Origin: Pseudomonadota bacterium
GTDB lineage: Bacteria; Myxococcota_A; UBA9042; GCA-2863065
Assembly (NCBI GenBank): GCA_002863065.1
Contig: PKDL01000112.1
Span: 1-35,125 of the forward strand
Direction: 5' to 3'
DNA length: 35,125 nucleotides
Under the pieces are notes generated by a model, which was given only the letters and a program-made list of their open reading frames with translations, had not been told where the DNA came from and made no database searches. This document shows positions 1-12,400 of this stretch, one piece after another; the first letter of the stretch is position 1, and each line of letters starts with the position of its first letter. The position numbers were made by a program, and so were the translations under genes.

Positions 1-417
1 TCCAATAGAGTCTGACTCCACCGGTATCCATCCCGAAAAAAGTATCGACGGTAATGCTGTTGCTGACAAAGCAACCGGCAGCGCGACAGCCTCTCCTCCA
101 TGGATACGCACGAATCGATACGTCGCAAAGGTAAACCATGGAATACAAGCGAGGTGAATCACTGTCATCCACCAGGCATCGCGACCACTCAATATAAGCT
201 GCAGTTTGACTAGCGCGACCGTAAGAGGGCGATACGTATGAGTGTTCATTGGAGGCGGGTCAAATACCGGCTTCCAGAGCTCGCTCCAAGGGTGCCCGTC
301 CACGACATGCGTTACATATCGAACAATGCCGTCCGTATAGTCAGTGAGACCAGCCAGCGCACAGAACAGCCCCACCGCCCATAGCCACAGGCGATGGTTA
401 GTCCAGATCCGTTTCAT
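1..417 (-). CDS. Partial (3' end off the left edge) polytopic membrane protein, GT-C/TMTC-like glycosyltransferase candidate
   Basis: Not in the ORF track because no stop lies in the window. Reverse complement from ATG at 417 is open for 139 codons: MKRIWTNHRLWLWAVGLFCALAGLTDYTDGIVRYVTHVVDGHPWSELWKPVFDPPPMNTHTYRPLTVALVKLQLILSGRDAWWMTVIHLACIPWFTFATYRFVRIHGGEAVALPVALSATALPSILFSGWIPVESDSIG. The hydrophobic segments and the order 'YRPLT...H...GG..AAL' resemble TMTC/GT-C transferases. Only 42 nt downstream of the giant gene, same strand. Confidence 0.55.
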   Translation of the reverse strand, partial: MKRIWTNHRLWLWAVGLFCALAGLTDYTDGIVRYVTHVVDGHPWSELWKPVFDPPPMNTHTYRPLTVALVKLQLILSGRDAWWMTVIHLACIPWFTFATYRFVRIHGGEAVALPVALSATALPSILFSGWIPVESDSIG

Positions 418-459
418 AAGCGTATTGAGCTCGACACCCGCGCGTATCCGTCGACCGGG

Positions 460-3400
460 CTATGGCGTACCACTACCACCGCACTCTGGGGTTGGAAGTG
501 GCTCGTACTCACAGCTGCCACCCGCACAGAGGTCCTGAGTGCAGTAGTTGCCATCATCGCAATCCGCATTCAGAGAACATCCCTCACAATCCGGGTCTAG
601 AATATGGAGGCAGCCGTCAATTGGGTCACAGAAGCTCGCTGTGCAAGGGTTGAAGTCCGTGCAGGGTGAAACATTCCAGACGCATTGGCCATTGTCCTCA
701 CAGAAGCCTGTGAGACACGCGTTATCCGCAGCACAGTCTGCATCTTCCGTACAGCCATTCCAGTTACCCAGAGCATATGGCTCGTTGATACATGCCCCCG
801 TCTCATTGGAGCAGATATCTCGGGTGGTCGGATCGGAATCGTCGCAGTCTTTCAGCGTATATGAGCACTGCGAATTAGTGCACTTCGGCTCCACGCATGG
901 GTCAGTGAACGGACAGTCGAAGTCAAACGAACAGACTAGGCCGCCGCATGTTGGATCCGCCTCAGTGACGCACCCAATGTACGGGACACAGAGCTCCGGT
1001 CCATCGATCGTACACGGCTCACCATCTGCACACGGCGTCGTGATGTGCTCACACACTCCGCTCGTGCATACATCTACCGTGCAGGGATCACTATCGCTGC
1101 ACTCACCGTCATTGAAGCAACCGCTTGCCTGACACTCTGGGGCACCGGTCGGCAGGTAGAAGCATGTCCCATCCTGCTGACAGATATCTAGCGTGCATTC
1201 GTCGTTATCGAAGCAATCTACCGCTTCGGTAGCTTTTACACACGGCTTGCAAGTGGTGTCCACCAGATGGACGCACTGACCGGTAGCAACATCACACGTA
1301 TCGACATCGCATGGATCATAGTTTTCGCACTGCGCGTCGTTAGTGCAACCGCCACAGTTCGGGATGGCAGTGAAGACACAGCCACTTTCCGGGTCACAGG
1401 AGTCAATTGTGCACGGGTTGAAGTCGTTACACTTGGCAGTGGTATAGACACAACCGCCCTCAATGCAAGAAGGATCGGTGCATAGGTCTCCGTCATCGCA
1501 GCCCTCTACTTCCTCACTATCCTCTTCCTCCACGCAACCCGTGTCATCACATGTTGGCACTGGCGATGTCGCACATTGACCGGTGACAGGGTTACAGAAA
1601 TCAAACGTACATGGGTCGCTGTCGTTACACACTTTCCCAGCCACCGAGCACGTCCCCGCAGTGCAGGTACCTACGAAGCACGGAGCGCCCGTATCGCAGT
1701 CAGCGTCGGTGAAGCACTGTGCATCACAATCCTCGAGTGGCTCGAGTATGCAACCGATACCCTCAACGCAGTCGGGCTGCGGACCTGTCGTACTCTGACC
1801 CGGTTGTGCCTGTTCGAACTGTGAAGTGCATGCGAGGCCGTCGTTACACAACACTTGCTCGGTGCGGCATACCCCATTGAAACAACGATCCCAGGTACAG
1901 GTAAGGCCGTCTTGGCAATCGTTATCCACGGTACACGTCTTCACCCCACAGAAGGGGTCGATAGTATGCGTACAGTATCCACTGCCGATATCGCACGAGT
2001 CGGCTGTGCATGCATCGTTGTCATTACAATCGGCGTCGCCATTCTCGCAGCTCACGACGTTGCAAGCAGGGTCTTCGTTGAACGTACAGCCGACCACCGG
2101 ATTACACGTATCGATAGTGCAATAGAGCATGTCGTCACACGTCACGAGGGCGTGGATGCATGACCCTGCAAGACATGCATCATCCGTGCACGCGTTGGAG
2201 TCATCACAATCCGCTTCCGACGCACAACCAGCCCAGCCCGCCTGTACAACGTTTTGACATTGCCCAGTCGCTGCATCACAGAAGTCACGCGTCTCTGGAA
2301 CACCGTCATTACAAATCGTCGGAGTGACGGTGCATGTTCCATCAATACAGCTGCCTGGTAGGCAAAGCTGCCCGGTATCGCAATCTCCATCGCTGACGCA
2401 CGGTGCGGTACACGTGGTGACGCCCGGCACGATATTGGACTTTGCAGGGAATGTGCAGCCATCTGTCTCGATACACTCCCCGTCTTGCGTACAGGCTTTA
2501 TCGTCAGAACAGTCAGTGTAACGCCATAGACAGCTACCATCCGGCTGGCAACGGTCCACCGTACATGCATTGTTGTCATTGCAATCTAGATCGGTGGCGC
2601 ATGCCTTTGGACACTCAGCAATACCGGCGGTATCAATTGCAGGTTCAAACACACATGTGCTCGTGACCGGGTCACAGAAATCTATGGTGCAAGGTTCACC
2701 GTCATTACAATCCGTGTTCTTCGTACAATCGCATGCTTCACCTGCATCTGGGTCACACTTCAAACAGTCCGCAAGCGTCTGGTCCGGGGTGTTCAAGCAC
2801 AGGCTTGTCGCCGGATTGCAGGTATCCAACGTACACGTATCATCGTCATCACATTCGGTCGCTATCTCCAGCGGAGTCCCGTTCGGGTCACAGGGGGTAC
2901 ACAGCTGTTCAGGAACCGTAATGAAGCTGCACTTCTGGGTCGAGATATCACAGATCCCAAGCGTACAGATGTTGTTGTCCCCGTCATCACAGTCAGCATC
3001 GCTGAAACATGGTGAGCAGCCAGGGATAGGCTCAAAGTCACAGTTACCACCTGCCTGTGGACACGTGTCGATGGTGCACGTATCACCATCTGAACAATCG
3101 CTATCAACAGAACAACCCGTACAATCGGGGATTGGTACGAACTGACACGTGTTGGTGACGGTGTCACAGGTATCCGTAGTGCAAGGATTGTAGTCGTTAC
3201 AGTCGATCAGCCGCATCATGCATTCCCCGGTCTCACAGAACACTGGAGTGCAGCTGTCGTCCGCCACCTGGGCACAGTCTGAGTCTGCTATACACTCATT
3301 GCCCGTAGCGGCTGGGTTCGGTGGGAATACACATTGGCCAGTCAACGGATTACAGAGGTCGAATGTTGCATCGTTATCGTCGATACAACCGTCGATATCC

Positions 3401-6400
3401 GGCGTTGGACTCTGCGAGAAGGTCACTTGACACTTGCCCGCTATACATGACGCCACCAGGCACGCGTCGCCTGTCTGACAATCAGCATCGACGCTGCAAT
3501 CCGCTTCGCAATTTTCATTACCGTACGTCACACAGCCGTAGCCTTCAAAGCAGTTACCGAAGAAGTTCTCGCAACCGCCGTCAGCAGTACAATTGATGAT
3601 TGTCTGGTCACATTCACCCCATGGCTGACACAGACTTCGCGTGCAGGTTAGACCGTCTTCACACTGCGCATTGGCTGTGCAGTAGGTTGTGGGGCACTGT
3701 GGCACCGTCTCATAGAAACAGGTGCCCTGGACACAGGCCTCAGCTGTACATGCATTATCATCATCGCAGTCGGCATTGGAGATACAGTCTCCATTCTCGC
3801 AATCCTGCTGAGGAGTAAACACGCAACCCTCGACCGGGTCACACGAATCTATCGTACAGGTATTGTAGTCATTGCAGTTGATGAGCTCGAAAGTACAGAG
3901 CCCAGAGTTTGCTGCGTCACAGACTTCTCGGATGCACTCATTACCCGTTTCACAATCTGCATCTACGTCACACGTATTTCCAAGACCCTGGCATGCGGTA
4001 TCAGCCTTATGTACACAATCGCCCGTGTATGGATCACAGTAATCAGCCGTACATGGATCGTTGTCGTTACATTCGACCACTTCAATAAAGCAGTAGTATT
4101 CTGACTGTTCACACTTGTTGACCGTACACAGGTTTCCGTCTTCGCAATCCGAGTCTTCATCGCAACCCGTATCGCAGTCATTGGCGCTGGGCCGGTTCTG
4201 GCAACCGTCCTCAGGGTCACAGACATCCGTTGTACAAATCACTTCGTCGTGGCAGCTGCGGATCTGGAACTCACAGTAGCCTTCAGGAGCGCAGGTAGAC
4301 GTTTGACAGATATTGGCAGCGGCTTCACACGCTTGGATACCGCCAGCCTGACAATCGATACATATCTGCCCATTCGGGAGAATCACAGGCGAGTAGGCAC
4401 AGGAACCCAGCCCGTCCTCATTTAGGATGCACTCGTCAATGGTGCACACATCGCTATCAGCGCACTCAGCATCAGAGGTGCAGAACTCCTCACAGCCAGG
4501 ATATGTATCGTGCTTGCACAGCAGTGTCGCGGGATCACAATAGTCGAGGGTGCATACTAGCCCATCATCACAGTCTTTCGGTGCATTCTGACAGAGACCA
4601 TTGATGCAGAGATCTGTCGTACACGCATTACCATCATCGCAGGTACCACTGGTAACGCACACTTGACCGCAGGTTTGAGAAATCAACGGATTCTCACAGG
4701 TCGCTTCTGCGAGCGGATTAGCATTGCAGTAGTTATATGTGCACGGGTTGCTGTCGTCGCACGGATTCGGCGGGTTCTCACATTGCCCTGTCAGCGGATT
4801 GCAACTATCGAGCGTGCATTTCGCACCATCGGTGCAATCACGTGCAGTGGATATGCACTCACCAGACAGCTCATCGCACGAGTCGATTGTGCAAGCGTTA
4901 CTGTCGTCGCAGTCGATGCCAGCGTTGATACAATTACCTGTCACGACGTTGCAGAAGTCCGTGGTGCACGGATTACCATCCGCACAATCAATCGGGGTAT
5001 TGCTACAGTTGCCTTCGACACAGTTGTCAGTCGTACACGCGTTGCCGTCTGAACAGCTTGTAGGCTGACTGGTGCACTGACCTGTCTCGATATTACAGAA
5101 GTCTTCCGTACATGGGTCGGCATCAGTACACGACTTATCCTGGCTTTGGCAGGTACCATCAGCTGCGCAGAAATTGACTGTACAGAGGTCGCCATCTTCA
5201 CAGTCTTTCGGTGTGTAGGAGCACTCACCAGTAGACGGATTACAAGCGTCAATCGTGCAAGCCTCACCATCGGAGCAGTCGACTGGAGCGATTTCACACT
5301 CCCCGGTCGCCGGCACACAAATACCAATGGTGCAAGGGTCTCCATCATCGCAGGTATTTATCGTGGCAGTGCAGCCCTCTCCGTCTACACAAGTATCGAT
5401 CGTGCACGGGTTATCATCGGTACATGTCACAGGGAATGTGGTGCACAAACCGTCGAGTGGATTGCATTCATCGATAGTGCAGTCGTTTCCGTCGTTGCAG
5501 GTAATGGTTTCTGAAATGCAACCACCTGCATTGACGTCGCAGATATTATTGGTGCAGGCATCACCGTCGTCACAGTCCTTATCCACTTGGATACACTGGA
5601 AAGGCTTGTCCGGATCGCCATTCTGGGACGGGCTCGTCAAGTCACATTGACCAACCGTACATGCCGCATTAAACGCAGCACAGTCGAGGTCGACAGCACA
5701 ATCAACAATGCATTCACCCTCAAAGGCGGTATTGACACAACCAACGCCCGGGGCACATGAGTCCACCGTGCAGGGATCACCGTCATTGCAGGGATTTTGT
5801 ACGACTTCGCAATTACCATTGATGCAGTAGTCAATGGTGCAAGGTTCATCGTCGCTGCATGACTTCAAGTTGTAGTTGCATTCTTTACCCGTCTCAGAAG
5901 TCGGTGAATCGACACAAACATCATCCGTACACGGGTCACTGTCGGAACAATCTGAATCTGAAGTGCAGGGGCAGAGAACGCCCGGAACCGGTACATGCAC
6001 ACATCCAACCGACAGGTTACATGAATCGATGGTGCATAGCTGACCGTCATCGCAATCCGTGGGCACGTTCTGACAGCCAAGCTCGGGATCACATAAGTCG
6101 TCAGTGCATGGATTCGAATCCGCACACACAACGGGGTTGTTCTTACATCCGACAACCGGGTCACACACGTCATTGGTGCACACGTCACCATCGTTGCAAT
6201 TCACTGGTGTGTTGAAACATCCGATCTGATCGAGGCAACCATCACTGGTACAGCTATCGCCATCATTGCAGTTTATAGGAGTATTGATACAGCCGACGGC
6301 TGGATTGCAGCTGTCATAGCTGCACATCGAGCCGTCATCGCAATCAATGAGCGCCTGTGAGCAGAATCCTGTGTCTTGGTCACACGAATCGGACGTGCAT

Positions 6401-9400
6401 GCGTTACCGTCGTCGCAGTCTTTTGCACTGAAGACGCAGCCAGTTTCGGGGTCGCACGAGTCAACCGTGCACAGATTACCGTCGGTGCATTCCACCACCG
6501 ACACTAAACAGCCCTCAACTTCGTCGCATAGGTCTGCAGTACACTCATTTTGGTCATCACATGCCTGCTCATAGATGCAACCTTCCACCGTCGTTGGATC
6601 GCATAGATCAACAGTGCAATTGCTTCCATCGTCACAGTCTGTGGGTTCGTAGACACAACCATCTTCTGGATCGCAGATAGCGTTACCCTGCGCGTCGGTC
6701 TCCGTCGTACATGCATTGCCGTCATCGCAATCAATCGGAGCTTGGCTGCAGGTTCCCGAAATCGGATCGCAGAGATCGGTCGTACATGCATCCCCATCCG
6801 AGCAGTCTAAGGCAAAATGCTGACATCCCTCGACGGCATCACAGACGTCGAAAGTACACGCACTGCCATCATCACAATCGTATACAAATACGCAGCCAAT
6901 ACCCGATTGACATGTATCGCTCGTACACGGATCCGAGTCGTCGCAAAGCTCCGGCACATGGAGACACTGGCCGTTTGCCGCACATACGTCCAAGGTGCAG
7001 TCATCTTCGTCAGCGCAATCTTTCGGCTGGAATTGGCACCCAACACTGGGCGCGCAGCTATCGACAGTACACAAGTCGCCATCTTCGCAGATAACCGAGA
7101 TGTTGCGACATTCGCCATTCAAGCAGCTGTCATTCGTGCAGACGCTTCCGTCATCACAATCTTCAACCGTGGTGCACGGCGGACCGGAGTTACCTGGGCA
7201 ACCCGAAATGCCGGTGTTGAAACAGCCCGTCTGCGGGTCGCACTGGTCGAGGGTGCAGTAGACATTATCGCTACAGTCTATCGCTTGATTGACACAGCCG
7301 GTCTCCGAATCGCACGAATCCAGCGTACACACACTACCGTCGTCGCAATCGACCAGTACGTTGGTGCACAGTCCATTCTGAAGTGGATCACACCCGTCCG
7401 TTGTACAAGCGTTGCCGTCACTGCAATCTTTCGGCGTATTGATGCAACCCGTAGACGGATCGCACGTATCTACAGTGCAGTCGTTGTTGATACCTGGGCT
7501 ACCCTCAACCGTATCAGCACAATCTAGCGGCCCATACGAACATCCAAGACTGGCTTCATCGCATGTGTCGACCGTACAAGCGTTACCATCGTCACAGGTA
7601 TTGGAGAAGACACAGCCAGTCGCTGGATCACACGTATCATCCGTACATTGCGACCCATCGTTACAGACGGTGGCAGTGTTGGTACAGAGGTCCTCTTCAT
7701 CACAGGTATCTACCGTACATTGGTTACCATCATCGCAGTCCAGTGCCGTATAGGAGCAATTCGCAGTAATGGGATCACAGGTGTCGACAGTGCAATTAAA
7801 GCCGTCGTCACAAACGACTGAGAGCGTATTCTGACAGCCAATACCGGAGTTGCAGAAGTCGGTGGTGCATTCATTACCATCGTCACAGGCATACACATTC
7901 GCACAACCAAACACCGGGTCGCAGCTGTCGTCTGTACAGGGATTTAGGTCATCACACGATGTTGCTGCGTGCTGACAGAGTCCAGTTGCTTCATTACACG
8001 TATCATCCGTACAAATTTGACCGTCATCGCAATCAACCACTTGGAAGACACAGCCGACGTCGCTATCACACAGGTCAGTAGTACACGGATTGCCATCGTT
8101 GCATATGACAGCCAGTGGCTGGCATACGTTGTTCACACACGTATTCGTCGTGCATGCATCATTGTCTTCGCAGTCTTCGTCATTCCCAGCCGCGCACGGA
8201 ATAATGCATGGGATAATCGGCGGGTTCGTACAGCCGATATTCACATCGCATAGATCTTGAGTACAAGGGACTTCGTCGTCACAAACCACGGCGACGTCAA
8301 TACCGGTATGAACGCAGCCAAGTTGCGGATCACAGCTGTCTTCAGTGCACGCATTTCCATCGTCACATACAATTAGCTCGTAGTCACATACCCCAACGCC
8401 ACCCACGTTATTACATGTGTCTACCGTGCACGGGTTATTGTCAGAGCAGTTCGTAGGCTGGAAGACGCAGCCTACTTCGGCGTTGCATGTATTGACGGTA
8501 CACCCGTCGTTATCTTCGCACGCTATGATCGTGTGACTGCACGCAAATAAGGCGTCGCATTGGTCTAGTGTGCACTCGTTGCCGTCGTCACAGAACGACA
8601 AGTGCTGACAGCCGACGTCGGGAATACAATTATCGGCGGTACAGATATCTCCGTCATCGCAGTCGTCGAGGAGGAAAATACAACCATCCTCGTCATCACA
8701 GACGCCGTCGACGGTACACGGGTCACCGTCCTGGCAAGGATCGGCGGGGTTGCTGCATAAGCCGTTGCTGCTGTTACACAAGTCGAGCGTACATGCTTCA
8801 CCGTCTGAGCAGTCTTTAGGTTCAAAGATGCATCCTTCCACTGGGTCACAAGAGTCGATCGTGCAGGCATTCGCATCGTTGCACGCATAAACGTTGGTAC
8901 AGCCAAGGCCTGGAGTACAGGTATCCGCTGTACAGGGGTTCTGATCATCGCAATCCGTAGGCTGACTGCTATCGCATACACCATTGGAGCAGGTGTCTAG
9001 CGTGCAGAGGTTTCCGTCCTCGCAATCGAGCGGAAGGAAGATACAACCCGCAATGGGGTCGCACGCGTCTATTGTGCACAGGTTCGAGTCATTGCAGACC
9101 ACATCCGTAAAATCACAGGCAAAGCCCGTCTCTGAACTCGCGTCCGGACTACAAACGGCAGTAGTACATGCGTTGCTGTCATCGCACGAAGCATTGTCGT
9201 TCGGGTCGCACGGCACATCACAAGCAGCGAGCTCGATAAACTCGCACCCAGTAGCCGGGTTACAGGTATCGATAGTGCACAGATTAGTGTCTGCACAGGT
9301 GATCGCTTCATTGAGACAGCCACTGTTGATATCGCAGCTGTCGTTAGTGCAAGCACTGCCGTCATCACAATCGACAACTTGGTAGAAACACCCACCCGAA

Positions 9401-12400
9401 ATCGGGTTGCAGAAGTCCAAGGTACAGGCGTTACCATCTTCACATTCTGCGGTTGGTGGATTGCTGCACAACCCAGTGAGCGCATTACAGTTATCTGTGG
9501 TGCATGGATTCCCGTCATCACATGTATTTCTGAAATCACATAATCCACCGCCAATACACTCACCGACGGTGCAGACGTTACCATCGTCACAGTCATACGC
9601 TGCAAATTGGCATTCCCCGGTCTCGAAGTCGCAGGTGTCGTTCGTGCAGGGATCACCATCGCTGCAATCTTTGTCGATAAAGTTACATAGCGTCGTTACC
9701 GGATCGCATTGGTCTACCGTACATTCCGTGCCATCGTTGCAGACTGGCGGGAAGAAACATCCGTCTGCCGCGTCACATAGGTTGAGCGTACATGCATCGC
9801 CATCAGAGCAGGCGATTGGAGTAAAGGTGCATTCCTGCGTCAGCGGGTTACACGAATCGACAGTGCATACATTTTTATCATCACAGAGCGCTTCGTAAAC
9901 GCAGCCTTGCGTCGCAAAACAGAGTTCATCAGTGCACGGGTTGCCGTCATCGCACACCACGGTGGTGTAGTCGCACTGGCCCGTCGCTTCGTTACAGAAC
10001 TCCGTTGTGCACAAGGATCCATCATCACAGATCTTGGTCTCATGCTGACAGCCTAAAACGGTATTGCAGTAGTCGACGGTACAATTGATCGCATCATCGC
10101 AAAGCACCAAGTCATTGATGCATCCAGTCACGATGTTACAGCTATCCGTCGTACACGCGTTGTCATCGTCACAGGCGTCATCAACCTGATAGCACTGCCC
10201 AGTCGCCGGATTGCAAAGGTCTTCAGTGCACGCATTATTGTCAGTGCAGTCTTTCGGTGGATTTTGACACTCACCATTGGCTGGATTGCAGTTGTCTTCC
10301 GTACAGGCAATACCATCCGCACAGTTTTTAATCGGAGCGATACATTGCCCCGTGGCTTCGTCGCATGCCTCGTTTGTACACGGATTCGTGTCCGTACATA
10401 CGAGCTCTGTAAACTGGCAGCCCGCAACTGGATCACAGCTGTCTACAGTGCAGTTTATACTGTCGTCACAGATCACATTGGACGTTTCGCAACTCCCAGT
10501 AGCCGGATTGCATTGTTCATTAGTGCACGCGTTATTGTCGTCACATACCACTGGTGTGGATTGACAACCGAGGGCCACATCGCACGTATCGATGGTGCAA
10601 CCATCGCCATCGTCACAAACCGTCAGTGTGTATCCACAGTTGCCAGTGACGGCATCACATAGCCCATCGGTACAGGCATCGCCGTCATCGCACGTTTTAG
10701 GATCGAAGACGCACTCACCGGTAGTCTCATCGCAGAAATCGACGGTACACAGGTCGTTATCGGCGCAAATCGTTAGCGTGTTCGTGCATGCTCCGGTGTC
10801 TGGATTGCAGCTGTCGACCGTACATGCGACTCCGTCATCGCATGCGTCCAGGTACTCACACTGGCCAGTCTCTTCGTTGCAGACATCCACGGTGCATGGG
10901 TTCTGGTCGTCACAGTTCTTTACGGTGTTGGTACAGAGGCCGGTTCCTAGGTTGCATGAATCGTTGGTACAGGCATCGCCGTCATCACAATTGACCGGTG
11001 CGTTGTTGCATAGCCCGGTATCCGGATTGCAGCTATCGATAGTACAGAGGCTGTTGTCATCACAATTCTTACTCGTATTTGAGCATTCCCCCGTTATCGA
11101 ATCGCATACGTCATCCGTACAGTTATCACCATCAGAACAATTTACAGGAGTGTGAGTGCAATCTGACCCGGTCGGCAGATTTATGCACGTGTCATTCGTA
11201 CACACATTCCCATCGTCACAATCTACCGGCGAGAAATCGCAGGTACCAGTGTCACACACTGCCACAGTGCAATAATCCACAATCTGCTGGCCGGGATTGC
11301 TTGGGTCATCGATCTTTACCGCGTCAATACAATCCTGGTCCTGAGAGCAAGGTACTGAAGCACATCCGTCGATGGACGTATCCCACACGTGAGAACACCC
11401 ACCAAGTGCACTACAGCTGTCTACCGTGCAGGGCTGTCCGTCATCGCACGTATTGGGGAATGAGCACTCTCCGGTTGCGACATCGCAACTATCCGTAGTG
11501 CATGGGTCCGTATCCGAGCATTTGGACACGTATGTGCAAGCACCCGTGACCGCGTCGCACAAATCATTCACGCAGGGGTTTCCGTCGTCGCAGGCATTCG
11601 GGAAATCACACGTTCCGGTCAGCGGATTGCATGCGTTAGAGGTACAGATATCGTCGTCGATACATATGATGTCCGTCGATAAACAGGTACCAGACAACGG
11701 GTTACAAACGTCGTTCGTGCAGAGATCGCCGTCGCTACAGTCTACCGGTGGGTTGGAGCACCCAGATACCGGGTCGCACAGGTCTTGTGTACACAGGTCA
11801 AAGTCTTCGCATGTCAATACGAGGTTCTGGCAATCACCGGATGCTGAATCGCACGAATCGGCCGTACAGGCGTTGCCGTCATCACAATTTTTCGGTGTAA
11901 ATCCGCACTGACCGGTCGCTGGATCACAGACGTCATCGGTGCACGGGATGTTGTCATCACAGACGACTGCTGGATTCGTGCACTCACCGGTACCGGGCTG
12001 ACACACATCATTGGTGCAGAGGTCACCGTCGCCGCAGTCCTTGGCTGGGAAGGTGCAAGAGCCGACATCTGGGTCGCAAATATCGTCAGTGCAGGGGTTA
12101 TTATCATCGCAGGCCACTGGCAGATTGACGCAATCGCCAGTGGCGCTGTTGCAAGAATCCAACGTACAAGCGTTGCCGTCGCTACAGTCCTTATCGTTAA
12201 AGACACATGTGCCATCGGCGGTATTACACGTGTTAATTGTACAAGGAAGGTTGTCCTCACAGACCTTCGCTTCGTACTGGCATTCACCGGTGGCGGTATC
12301 GCAGGTGTCCACCGTACATGGGTTCCCGTCATTGCAGAATCCAGAGGGCGCCTGCGCGCAATTCAATGTGCCGCATTGGGTGCTCTGAATCGGCGTATTG

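Noticed and set aside
548-1132. Plus-strand 194-aa ORF with recurring 'VHGSPSLQS'-like motifs
   Set aside because: It is the antisense translation of the CTDC repeats of the giant gene; its periodicity is inherited from the opposite strand.
9407-11155. Other long plus-strand ORFs (9407..9898, 10592..11155 and similar)
   Set aside because: Same antisense shadow effect; they lack start-site signals and independent protein features.
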